From: DSXH01 sp037446915
GTDB lineage: Bacteria; Bacteroidota; Ignavibacteria; Ignavibacteriales; Melioribacteraceae
Assembly (NCBI GenBank): GCA_037446915.1
Contig: JBBIHP010000003.1
Coordinates: forward strand, 1 to 64,000
Direction of reading: 5' to 3'
DNA: 64,000 bases
Numbering within the stretch: the stretch's first letter is position 1; each line of letters begins with the position of its first letter. Made by a program: the position numbers and the translations under genes. The notes under the pieces are model-generated. The model did not search any database, was not told the DNA's origin, and saw nothing but the letters and a program-made list of their open reading frames with translations. This document shows positions 1 through 8,147 of the stretch, piece by piece.

Positions 1-1
1 T

Positions 2-1291
2 AAAGCCGAGCCAAACGTTCTGATTCTGAAAGAATATGGCGATGTACTTTTCTGTGCAAAAGAATTTCAAAAAGCATTGGATACTTATTACGAAGTGCTG
101 AAACAGGGATATAATTATGAAGCATCGATGCAGAGAGCCAAAGTTTATTATGCAATTGACGATACTCTTAATGCCATCAAAGAATTTAAAGCTCTTGCAA
201 AAGAGGATTCTACTGATTTTGACGCATGGCTTTATCTTGGCGACTCTTACGCTAAAGCAGCCGAGTATGATTCCGCCCGGACAGTTTATAACATGTTATT
301 AGATACGTGGCAACTCGATTCTACACAGGTAAGTATGGTTCAGATGCGCAAGAGTTATTTACCACTTACGGGATTAAGTGCAATATTAGAAAACTTTCCT
401 AACTATGTTGCTCTTGCACCGGCAATGCAATTCTATTCCGATAATGCCGGGTTCAGTCTCTTTTCATTAGGTTCGCGGCTCGAACTTGGAATTACAAATT
501 TCTTTTCTCTCGGTATTTCATTTACAAGAATTCAGCTAAAAGCAATTGAAAGCATTCTTGACCAGGATGTGATTAGCACATACAACTACATCGGTAATAT
601 CCGTTATAATACATTTAAAGCTCACGGCGTAGTTAGGCTTGCAAGGGATTTGAATATGGGCGCGGGAATAGGCAGAAGCAGTGCAAGAGGATATTTATTC
701 CGTGATGAAAAAGATGCATTCATAAGATTTGAAAGACGGGATACAATTTCACTTTCCTTACAATATCAGAATTCGGATGCCGCATTAATTCTATATTCAC
801 CTTATCTGATTGATATACGCTATATGGCAAGTTTAATTAGATTGGAAGGTTATTATAAACACAGGGATGGATTAAAAGTATCCGGCTCTTTCCAGTATAT
901 TTCTGTTAGTGATGGAAATGAAGGTAATGATCTGATCCTGAGGTTAGGAAAATATTTTTATAAAGATCTTGCCGTTGGATATGAATACTACTACACAAAT
1001 TATAAATACAAAGCCCAGTATTACTATTCACCCACAAATTTTGAATCCCATAGTATATGGGTAGATAACGAACTTGAAAGGAAGAAGGATTTAAGAGTTA
1101 CTCTTGGTGGTAAATTAGGAATAATTCCGAGGAATAAAATCCTGGTATTGGGTGCTTACCTCGATACTTTTTATCAACCCTCCCGCAATTTATTATTCTC
1201 GGGCAGAATAATTGCACAGAGTACTTCGCGCGATGAATCGAGTTATAGAAGTTTTGCCGCTCAACTTTCTGTTTACTGGACAATATTCTAA
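2..1291 (+). CDS. TPR-containing outer-membrane-like protein, 5' partial
   Basis: The reading frame is open from the first bases of the window, so the true start lies upstream; 429 residues are visible. The first ~100 residues are helical and TPR-like, with alternating Ala/Tyr patterns such as AWLYLGDSYAKAAEYD. From about residue 130 the sequence changes to alternating aromatic and polar strands, as in an outer membrane beta-barrel, and it ends in Ile-Phe, a usual barrel terminus. The arrangement (TPR repeats followed by a barrel) resembles outer membrane assembly or export accessory proteins, but I do not recognise a specific family. The M23 peptidase gene follows after 9 bp and is probably co-transcribed, which fits an envelope role. 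Confidence 0.7.
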   Translation, partial: KAEPNVLILKEYGDVLFCAKEFQKALDTYYEVLKQGYNYEASMQRAKVYYAIDDTLNAIKEFKALAKEDSTDFDAWLYLGDSYAKAAEYDSARTVYNMLLDTWQLDSTQVSMVQMRKSYLPLTGLSAILENFPNYVALAPAMQFYSDNAGFSLFSLGSRLELGITNFFSLGISFTRIQLKAIESILDQDVISTYNYIGNIRYNTFKAHGVVRLARDLNMGAGIGRSSARGYLFRDEKDAFIRFERRDTISLSLQYQNSDAALILYSPYLIDIRYMASLIRLEGYYKHRDGLKVSGSFQYISVSDGNEGNDLILRLGKYFYKDLAVGYEYYYTNYKYKAQYYYSPTNFESHSIWVDNELERKKDLRVTLGGKLGIIPRNKILVLGAYLDTFYQPSRNLLFSGRIIAQSTSRDESSYRSFAAQLSVYWTIF

Positions 1292-1300
1292 TAGGCAGAA

Positions 1301-2125
1301 ATGAAGATAATTACCCTTCCAATTCTATTTCTATTTCTATTTTTATTCTCAATAGTGGCGAACGCTCAGGAATTAAAATTAAACGGGAAAGCAGAACCGG
1401 GTGGATTATTAATTGGAACAGGTAAAAATATTTCTACTGTATTCTTTAATGATACACGGCTTAAAGTTGATAAGAACGGAATGTTTGTTCTCGGTTTTGA
1501 TCGCGATGCTGCCGGAACTCATTACTTGAAAGTTGAATTCGAAAACGGTAAGAAGGAAATAAAACAAATTCAATTGCCTAAAAGGAAGTATGTTATTCAG
1601 AAGCTGAAGATTGCCGAGAAATTTGTTAATCCACCGCCTGAGGAATTGGAGAGAATTGAAATTGAGAGCGAATATATGAAAGAAGCTCGTTCAAAGGTTG
1701 GTAAAATCGATTCAACACTATTTAGAAAAGGATTTATTAAACCGGCAGAAGGAAGAATATCGAGTGTTTTCGGTAGCCAAAGAATATTAAACGGTGTTCC
1801 TAAAAATCCACACAACGGAATAGACATTGCGGCTCCCGAAGGAACTCCGGTTCTTGCAACATCGGATGGAATAGTAATTATTGCCGGTGAAGATTTTTAT
1901 TATAACGGAAATTTTATTCTTTTAGATCACGGAATGGGGCTTTCTAGTATTTATCTCCACCTTAGTAAACTAAACGTAAAAACGGGCGACAAAGTAACAA
2001 GAGGTCAGAAAATTGGCGAAGTCGGATCTACAGGTCGGTCAACATCTGCTCATCTTCATTGGGGAGTTCAGTGGTATGGAAACCGAATTGACCCAATTAG
2101 TTTGCTTGAAATTGGATTTGAGTAA
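1301..2125 (+). CDS. Secreted M23 family (LytM) metallopeptidase
   Basis: 274 residues with an N-terminal signal peptide (hydrophobic core at about 5-20, cleavage near NAQ). The C-terminal half is an M23/LytM domain: HNGIDIAAPEGTPV supplies the first zinc His and Asp, HLHWGVQ the distal HxH pair, and the Gly-rich core GQKIGEVGSTGRSTSAH is typical. Such enzymes cut peptide bridges of peptidoglycan in the periplasm, or act as inactive divisome activators when zinc ligands are missing; here the ligands are present. The N-terminal region (about 25-110) looks like a beta-sandwich followed by a charged linker. It sits 9 bp behind the TPR/barrel gene. Confidence 0.9.
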   Translation: MKIITLPILFLFLFLFSIVANAQELKLNGKAEPGGLLIGTGKNISTVFFNDTRLKVDKNGMFVLGFDRDAAGTHYLKVEFENGKKEIKQIQLPKRKYVIQKLKIAEKFVNPPPEELERIEIESEYMKEARSKVGKIDSTLFRKGFIKPAEGRISSVFGSQRILNGVPKNPHNGIDIAAPEGTPVLATSDGIVIIAGEDFYYNGNFILLDHGMGLSSIYLHLSKLNVKTGDKVTRGQKIGEVGSTGRSTSAHLHWGVQWYGNRIDPISLLEIGFE

Positions 2126-2302
2126 TATACTGCATTTAAACAAAATTTTTTTCATTTATTCTCTTTAATAAATTGTTAGATGATTTACTGAAAAGTAACT
2201 GAAAAATTTGTTATTTTTTTCATGATTAAAATTGTATACCAAACAAGTTTTTAAAACAAAACATATAAAAGCAGCACATCTTAATTATTTGGTAATTACA
2301 AA

Positions 2303-2309
2303 AAGGAGG
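2303..2309 (+). promoter_or_regulatory. Strong Shine-Dalgarno site
   Basis: AAGGAGG lies 4 bases before the ATG at 2314. It is unusually strong for this window, where many starts have no clear site, and it supports the start of the small secreted protein that follows. Confidence 0.8.
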
Positions 2310-2313
2310 TTAA

Positions 2314-2679
2314 ATGAAAAAACAATTATTAGTTCTATATACCGGATTTTTATTTTTCTTCTCAATTACAAATTTTGCTCAAGAAGCTTTACAGAATTTT
2401 ACTTTAATTAATAAAACCGGAGTAGTAATTCATAGCGTGTTTATTTCACCTAATGATTCTGAAAACTGGGAAGAGGACATTCTCGGTCAAGATGTCTTGG
2501 GAGATGGTGAAGAATGCGAGGTAAAATTTAGCCCACTTGAAAATATTTGTCTTTGGGATCTAAAAATATCCGACTCTGATGGGAATGAAATAATGTGGCA
2601 AGATATTGATTTGTGCAAGTGGTTAAAAATTACATTGCATTGGGATGGTAAAAAGGCCACTGCAACTTTTGAAGAATAA
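2314..2679 (+). CDS. Small secreted protein of unknown function
   Basis: 121 residues with a signal peptide (hydrophobic core 5-20, cleavage after FAQ). The mature part is a compact acidic beta-rich domain beginning FTLINKTGVVIHSVFISP, followed by the acidic stretch ENWEEDILGQDVL and a C-terminal CKWLKITLHWDGKKATATFEE. From memory this pattern (NKTG, WEEDxLG, WDLK, LHxDGKxTA) belongs to a widespread small domain. Some databases have labelled that domain argininosuccinate lyase; nothing in the sequence supports that function and it is far too short for it. The strong ribosome-binding site suggests abundant expression. Preceding gap: 188 bp, AT-rich, presumably with its own promoter. Confidence 0.65.
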   Translation: MKKQLLVLYTGFLFFFSITNFAQEALQNFTLINKTGVVIHSVFISPNDSENWEEDILGQDVLGDGEECEVKFSPLENICLWDLKISDSDGNEIMWQDIDLCKWLKITLHWDGKKATATFEE

Positions 2680-2700
2680 TATAACTTATTTTAATTATAG

Positions 2701-2793
2701 AGCTGTCTCATTATTCGTTTTTCTGAAATATCTTAAATCAATTCAATACTACAACAGTTTTATTTCCTTTAATATCTTGAAAATGAGACAGCT
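2701..2793. repeat. 93-bp inverted-repeat element between convergent genes
   Basis: Perfect 12-bp arms agctgtctcatt (2701-2712) and aatgagacagct (2782-2793) enclose 69 AT-rich bases with no reading frame. It fills the gap between the stop codons of the small secreted protein (+) and the M14 peptidase (-). It could be a MITE or the remnant of an insertion sequence, or a long-loop bidirectional terminator. No exact target-site duplication is visible next to it. Confidence 0.55.
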
Positions 2794-2810
2794 TTAATAT
2801 AAAAATTCGA

Positions 2811-5393
2811 TTACTTCAACCCCGCCGAATGTATAGCGTTAAATAATAATTTGAAAGTTCCAAAAGTCCAGTGTCTGTTCTGCACTTTGAATCCGAACAA
2901 AATAACATGACCGTTTTTTTGTTTAACATCTACAACAGCGGCTCGCTTAAATAAATAATCCTCGCCAAGTAAAAATCCCGATTTCAACAATTCCTTGTCC
3001 GGAAAACGAACAACAACACTCCTATCAAATTTACCGAATGGAGTTGTGGTTGCAAATGCAATCTTATCGCTCACATAACCAAGACTCTCCTCTTCCATTC
3101 CGTAACCGATTGGTTGAGTGTTATCAACATTTATCCGTAACAATGAACCGGGACAGAAGAAATCATCATTCCTCAAATTCTTCAATGTATTATTAACCCT
3201 AAGTCCCAGATCCTCAATTGCGAAATTGCATGCCTGACCAATTGTAAGAAGGTAGCCTCCATCCTTCTCAACAAAATTTTTCAGGTTCTCTAATCCAATC
3301 TTACCAAGTCCGCTGTCATATTCAGCCGGTCTAGGTCTTGAAAATCTTGCAGCATCACCGCTCGGTTTACCACTCTTAATCAAGTCCCCATTCATGTCAG
3401 GAATTATAATTACATCAAATTTCTTTTTAAGATTTTTGTCCTTGAAATCTTTGTTGTGCATAGTAACAAAGTTAAACTCATAATTCTCCAAAGCTAATCT
3501 CGTCCATCCTTCGTCCATATTAGCAGTCCATGGCTGATAAAGCCCAACTTTAAGTTTCTTAATCTCCTTTATCTTTTCCTTTTCAATCTGGTCTGCAACA
3601 TCAAATTGAAGATGAAGATCTTCCGCCGCTTTCTTAATTATATCTTTGGATTTGAGATTGGCATCAACAAAAACTGATCCCTGGTTATATGTTTTGCTGT
3701 TTATTACAATTTTTTCTGTGTTCCAATAAACAGGAATGTTTGCTTTATGAAGTCTATTTATTAAAGTCGAATTTACATTCAATCCAGATTTTGCAACATA
3801 ATATTCACCTGAATTTTCATTCACCGAACCTTGCTGATATTTTGCATCGCTTAATTTTATAGAAGCAACCTCAAACGGTTTATCAACCTGAAAACTTTTT
3901 ACTCCCATTAAATACGGCAATGTCCAGCCGGCAACATCATAAGGAACAATTGGAGATTCAGTGCGTGATTTTCTTAAATCAGGATAACTCTGTTCTTCCA
4001 TCAAATCTTTTGCATATCGACCGTTTGGCTGAGCCAGATAAACTATATAACTGTTAGCGGGATAAATAATATTATCAACAATAAATTCTTTCTCGCTAAA
4101 GTTTACTTCAACTGCTCCCATCTGAAGTATCTCGATCATTTTAGAAGTTGTAACGGGATCATTCTGATCTCGTGGAATTACATAAGCAAATGGCTTTTCA
4201 TTCTTCCCTTTTTCAATAGCTTCTTTAGTCATTCTATAATAGTTACTCAAAATTTCATTTTTGTGTTGAGAAGAAATTTTTATTAAAGCTTCAGTTAATG
4301 CGAGTTCATAGTTTACAATATCGCGCAGCCGCCACCAACCACCACGCCATGGATTTGGGTAATTGGTTCTTATATCATATGTAGTAATTTCGCTGGTTGC
4401 TCTTACTTCCGAAGGATCAATAAAAACAGGACTTGCGACATTAACGCTTGCCATTTCAGATAAAAGTGAAATTTGATTATGCCACATTCCGCAATCGCTT
4501 GCTGGACCTTCCCACCAACCTTCAAAAAGTGCATGACTAATAACTCCGTTGTAACCTTGTTGTTCGAGATCGAGCGCGGTGTAGCTTCCAATTAATCCGG
4601 CCCATCGCCAGATAAGAGGATTTACATTAGGATTAATAGGATCTTTATACGGCACTACAAATAAACGAGCACCGTTGTTTCCCATCTGATGCTCATCCAG
4701 CCAGATTTGCGGAAGCCAATCGTGGAATGCAACCTTAACAACATTTTTAGTTTCCTGAAGATTGAACATAAACCAGTCGCGGTTATTATCGTGTCCGGCA
4801 TAAGTCTGATAAAGCCATGGCATTTGTGCGCCGTCGTATTCGGTGTTTAATGTTTTGTTGTACCAGTCAACAACCATCGTTGTACCATCAGGATTAATTG
4901 ACGGCATCAGAATAAAAATGACGTCGCTCAAGGAATTAATAACTTCCTGCGAAGCTTTGCCAGTTATTAAATTGTAAGCAAGCTCCATCGACATTTGTGC
5001 TGAAGCAATTTCCGTTGAGTGAATATTACAGGTAACCAGCACAATTGTCTTTCCTTCTTTAACAAGTGGTTCGGCTTCTGCATCGGAGGTTATACGCGGA
5101 TCGGAAAGTTTTTTTATTATGTCCCGGTATTTATCGACATTGCGGATATTTTCCTCGGAGCTAATAACAGCCATGAACATATCGCGCTTCTGCGAGGTCT
5201 TGCCGATTTCCTGATAAATAATTTGTTTGGAAAATTCAGCAAGGTGTTTAAAATATTTTTGAATGGTTTCGTAATCAGCAATTTTATAGTCAGCACCAAC
5301 TTTGTATCCTAAGAATTCCTCGGGTGATTTTAATTGCTGTGAAAAAATAAATGATGAAACAGTAAGAAGAAGTATTAGAGAACGTTTTAACAT
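2811..5393 (-). CDS. Secreted M14 zinc carboxypeptidase-like protein with C-terminal GATase1-like domain
   Basis: 860 residues with a signal peptide (1-18). The M14 domain spans about 25-400: zinc ligands H125-S-T-E128 in CNIHSTEIA, substrate-binding NPDG (167-170), NNRDW (203-207) and DEHQMG with the third zinc ligand H235. The middle region is a linker-like extension, and residues ~610-760 (VGLYQPWTANMDEGW, then a Gly-rich KDGGYLLTIGQAC) resemble a glutamine-amidotransferase-like fold. That combination is known in large exported M14 proteins of Bacteroidota. The expected role is trimming extracellular peptides. It is read alone, 107 bp after the HAD gene on the same strand. Confidence 0.85.
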   Translation of the reverse strand: MLKRSLILLLTVSSFIFSQQLKSPEEFLGYKVGADYKIADYETIQKYFKHLAEFSKQIIYQEIGKTSQKRDMFMAVISSEENIRNVDKYRDIIKKLSDPRITSDAEAEPLVKEGKTIVLVTCNIHSTEIASAQMSMELAYNLITGKASQEVINSLSDVIFILMPSINPDGTTMVVDWYNKTLNTEYDGAQMPWLYQTYAGHDNNRDWFMFNLQETKNVVKVAFHDWLPQIWLDEHQMGNNGARLFVVPYKDPINPNVNPLIWRWAGLIGSYTALDLEQQGYNGVISHALFEGWWEGPASDCGMWHNQISLLSEMASVNVASPVFIDPSEVRATSEITTYDIRTNYPNPWRGGWWRLRDIVNYELALTEALIKISSQHKNEILSNYYRMTKEAIEKGKNEKPFAYVIPRDQNDPVTTSKMIEILQMGAVEVNFSEKEFIVDNIIYPANSYIVYLAQPNGRYAKDLMEEQSYPDLRKSRTESPIVPYDVAGWTLPYLMGVKSFQVDKPFEVASIKLSDAKYQQGSVNENSGEYYVAKSGLNVNSTLINRLHKANIPVYWNTEKIVINSKTYNQGSVFVDANLKSKDIIKKAAEDLHLQFDVADQIEKEKIKEIKKLKVGLYQPWTANMDEGWTRLALENYEFNFVTMHNKDFKDKNLKKKFDVIIIPDMNGDLIKSGKPSGDAARFSRPRPAEYDSGLGKIGLENLKNFVEKDGGYLLTIGQACNFAIEDLGLRVNNTLKNLRNDDFFCPGSLLRINVDNTQPIGYGMEEESLGYVSDKIAFATTTPFGKFDRSVVVRFPDKELLKSGFLLGEDYLFKRAAVVDVKQKNGHVILFGFKVQNRHWTFGTFKLLFNAIHSAGLK

Positions 5394-5499
5394 ATAATAC
5401 CTCGATGAAGTTTTTTAGATTTATTCGTGCTCAAATTATGAAATCAATTAATGAAAGGACACAAATATTTTTGAAAAGAATATTTAAGAGAAGTAATAA

Positions 5500-6132
5500 C
5501 TATAAGAGTTCAAGAATGGAATCGCATACTTGAACACCGCACTCAAGTAATACTTTTTTATTCTGGTGTCCGCTTGCCAGCAAGATACAATCAGCACCTA
5601 TTTCCGATGCGACTTCAAAATCGTGAACGGTATCGCCAATCAAAAGTGTTTCCCCTTTACCATTGCCAAGCCGCTTCATCAAATCTTTACCGAGGTGAAG
5701 TTTACTTGCAGCATAAATATTATCGAGTCCAACAACATGTGTAAAATATTTTTTCAACCCGTAATGTTCAACAAGTTCATCCAGTGTGTGCTGTGAGTAT
5801 GCTGAAAGTATCGATTGACCAATTGCTGCGTTCTCAATTTTATTGAGTAGAACCGTAACACCTTTATAAAGATTACACTCAAATTTTCTGCACTCATATT
5901 CATCCATCCATATTTTACCCAGCTTCTCAAAAGATTCCTTTTCAAAATTGAAACCGAGTGCAGCATAATAATTTTTTACAGGGATAGTGAATACCTCCCG
6001 GTATCTATTTATGTCAATTTCTGGAATCGAGCGGGATTGTGCGAGCCAGTTGATTAACTCAACACATAACTCAACATCATTAAGAATTGTCCCGTTCCAG
6101 TCCCAGATTATATGTTTGTATTTTTCTATCAT
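5500..6132 (-). CDS. HAD-superfamily hydrolase, phosphoglycolate-phosphatase-like
   Basis: 210 residues, cytosolic. HAD motif I is WDWNGTIL with nucleophile D11. The residue two positions later, usually Asp as acid/base, is N13, a variant seen in a Gph-like subgroup. Motif II is LSAYS, and motif III/IV is LLIGDTVHDFEVA with the two metal-binding Asp. A helical cap follows motif I. It probably dephosphorylates a small phosphometabolite; the substrate cannot be told. The M14 peptidase gene lies 107 bp downstream on the same strand. Confidence 0.8.
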   Translation of the reverse strand: MIEKYKHIIWDWNGTILNDVELCVELINWLAQSRSIPEIDINRYREVFTIPVKNYYAALGFNFEKESFEKLGKIWMDEYECRKFECNLYKGVTVLLNKIENAAIGQSILSAYSQHTLDELVEHYGLKKYFTHVVGLDNIYAASKLHLGKDLMKRLGNGKGETLLIGDTVHDFEVASEIGADCILLASGHQNKKVLLECGVQVCDSILELL

Positions 6133-6692
6133 GGGTGCAAATTTATTGGATAATTTTTAATCGGCAAAATATTATTTCATAAATAACAAATAATGTAAAA
6201 GAATTTAGAAACATTTATATAAACCCAAACAACCCTTTTTTGAAAGTTTTAAAAATTGTTTTTGCACCAAAGATATCAATTCGATAAGTTACCTCCGGTT
6301 GCTATTCATTTTCCCTATTACAATAACGTAGTTCATAACAAAGTTAATTGATTATTTCTTTCCACATTTGAAGGGGATTCTGTAGTGGGCATAATACCAT
6401 CAGGATTTCTATTCTTCTTAACTCCAATTAACATATATTATAAGTTGAGAATCACATAAGAACAAGAATAATTTTCGGTTTGCTCTTTATCTTTTTGTCA
6501 TTGCTGAATTTAGTTGCCCGGGAAAAATCTATTCTGGGGATCTGTCTACAATAAAATTACCTATGCCAGATCACAGTCACAACCCGATATTGTCGGGCGG
6601 AATTTACTTCAATCAGTTGTGAGACGGAGGGTTTGTACAAACACAAAAGATGATTTTCCTCCGTTAAAAAAATAATTACTAAAAGGTGAACA
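6133..6692. other. 560-bp gap without a convincing gene
   Basis: It lies between the divergent HAD and WD40 genes and is AT-rich. An open stretch at about 6461-6622 would give hydrophobic then PDHSHNPILSGG residues, but it has no start codon and no ribosome-binding site, so it may be a fossil. Small inverted repeats occur at 6575-6600 (cccgatattgtcggg) and at 6624-6664. It presumably holds both divergent promoters. Confidence 0.5.
6624..6664. promoter_or_regulatory. Nested palindrome before the WD40 gene
   Basis: Arms acggagg (6624-6630) and cctccgt (6658-6664) flank a perfect 12-bp palindrome gtttgtacaaac (6631-6642). The structure ends 28 bp before the ATG at 6693. It could be an operator or a hairpin in the 5' untranslated region; no run of T follows it on the coding strand. 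Confidence 0.4.
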
Positions 6693-8087
6693 ATGATAAA
6701 AATTGCGCATTTAATAATTGCCATAAACACATTAGTTATTGCTCAAGAAAGCTATACTCTCTCCTGGACGGGAAATCATTCAGGTTACGTTAGAACAGTT
6801 GCAATAAGTTCTAATGGTTCCAAAGTTTTTTCCGGTAGTGATGATAAAACTGTAAAAGCATGGAATGCAGCTACAGGAAGTTTATTATGGTCAAGCCCGT
6901 TCGATGGAAGAGTAAACTGGATTGATGTAAGTCTGGATGGAACTCGTGTTGTTGCAGCAAGTGCAGATAAAACAGTTAGAATGCTCGATGCAGAAACCGG
7001 TGCACAACTCTGGATAATGACCGATGTTGATGTTGTAATAGCAGCGCTCTTTTGTTCATTTGATACCCGCGTAATGATTGCAAACGAGGATAATCTGGTT
7101 AAATGTTTAAATGCAAACAACGGAAATGTAGTGTGGCTTGGTGTTCACGATTCAAACCTTAATTCCGGTATTCATTTTCTTTCGATAAGCAGTAACGGTA
7201 ATTTTGCCGTTTCTGGTTCAACTCAATATATAAAAGTATGGAATATAACAACACAATTACCGGCGTCTATTGCTTCAATTGGATCTACTGTTTCTACAGT
7301 CTATTTCAATCCTGATTACTCCAGGGTTGTTTCTGCTGATTGGAGCGGTAATGTAAGGATATGGAATGCAACAACAGGCGCACCGATTACTACTATGAAT
7401 CATTCCGGGATTGTTAATGCGGCAAGATACATTCCCGATGGATCTAAAATTGTATCTATTGGTAACAACAGAATTGTAAAATTATGGGATGTTGGAACCG
7501 GACAACAATTGTGGAGTGGTAATCATAACGATGAAGTAGTGTCGGTTACATTCAGTCCGGATGGAAGCCGTATAGCAACGGGAAGCGGTTCTGCAGAAAG
7601 TTTGATTAGATTGTGGAATACTTCTAATGGAAATCTAATATGGACAAGTCCAGTTGGTGAAGCCGGTCAGACAGTCAGCAAAATTATTTTCAGCCCTGAT
7701 GGAAATAAAATTATTAACGCCAACTTCCAGAGTAATTCAATTAAATGCTGGACAAAAGTTCCAACAAGTGTAGGGCAGCAAGGAAATATCCCGATTGAAT
7801 TTTCACTTTCCCAGAATTACCCTAATCCATTTAATCCGGGAACAACAATAAAATATACAATTCCAAACGTGGAGTCGAGGCATGCCTCGACCTTACAGCA
7901 TGTAACATTAAAAGTATATGATATTCTGGGAAGAGAAGTTGCAACGCTTGTTGATGAATACAAACTACCGGGGCTTTATAATTGCGAATTTAGAATTGAG
8001 AATGGAGAATTATACAGTGGAATTTATTTTTATAGACTAACAGCCGGAAATAATTCACAAACAAAAAAGATGGTTTACTTGAAATAG
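6693..8087 (+). CDS. Secreted WD40-repeat protein with type IX secretion sorting tail
   Basis: 464 residues. A signal peptide (1-17) is followed by about seven WD40 blades (residues 25-360), each with a motif such as SGSDDKTVKAWNAATG or TVRMLDAETG. The C-terminal ~90 residues form a type IX sorting domain: FSLSQNYPNPFNPGTTIKY, KVYDILGREVATLVDE, SGIYFYRL and a basic end. It should be exported by Sec, passed through the outer membrane and anchored or released at the surface. The tail carries two repeat-like stretches read in frame: an 18-bp palindrome (7874-7891, residues about 394-400) and an AT-rich stretch (7986-8013) coding FRIENGEL. The ATG is preceded by aaaggtga. Confidence 0.85.
   Translation: MIKIAHLIIAINTLVIAQESYTLSWTGNHSGYVRTVAISSNGSKVFSGSDDKTVKAWNAATGSLLWSSPFDGRVNWIDVSLDGTRVVAASADKTVRMLDAETGAQLWIMTDVDVVIAALFCSFDTRVMIANEDNLVKCLNANNGNVVWLGVHDSNLNSGIHFLSISSNGNFAVSGSTQYIKVWNITTQLPASIASIGSTVSTVYFNPDYSRVVSADWSGNVRIWNATTGAPITTMNHSGIVNAARYIPDGSKIVSIGNNRIVKLWDVGTGQQLWSGNHNDEVVSVTFSPDGSRIATGSGSAESLIRLWNTSNGNLIWTSPVGEAGQTVSKIIFSPDGNKIINANFQSNSIKCWTKVPTSVGQQGNIPIEFSLSQNYPNPFNPGTTIKYTIPNVESRHASTLQHVTLKVYDILGREVATLVDEYKLPGLYNCEFRIENGELYSGIYFYRLTAGNNSQTKKMVYLK
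7874..7891. repeat. 18-bp perfect palindrome inside a coding sequence
   Basis: gtcgaggcatgcctcgac is a perfect palindrome, GC-rich compared with its surroundings. It is translated in frame as part of VESRHAST within the T9SS tail. It looks like an interspersed repeat accommodated by the protein. Confidence 0.75.
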
Positions 8088-8147
8088 TTATTTTGATTTC
8101 CGCTGCTTGTTGATAAATCTGCGCATTAATCTTTTTTGAAAGTAATT

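Noticed and set aside
6461..6622. Small secreted protein frame
   Set aside because: Open stretch without ATG, GTG or TTG start in frame and without a ribosome-binding site; at most a fossil.
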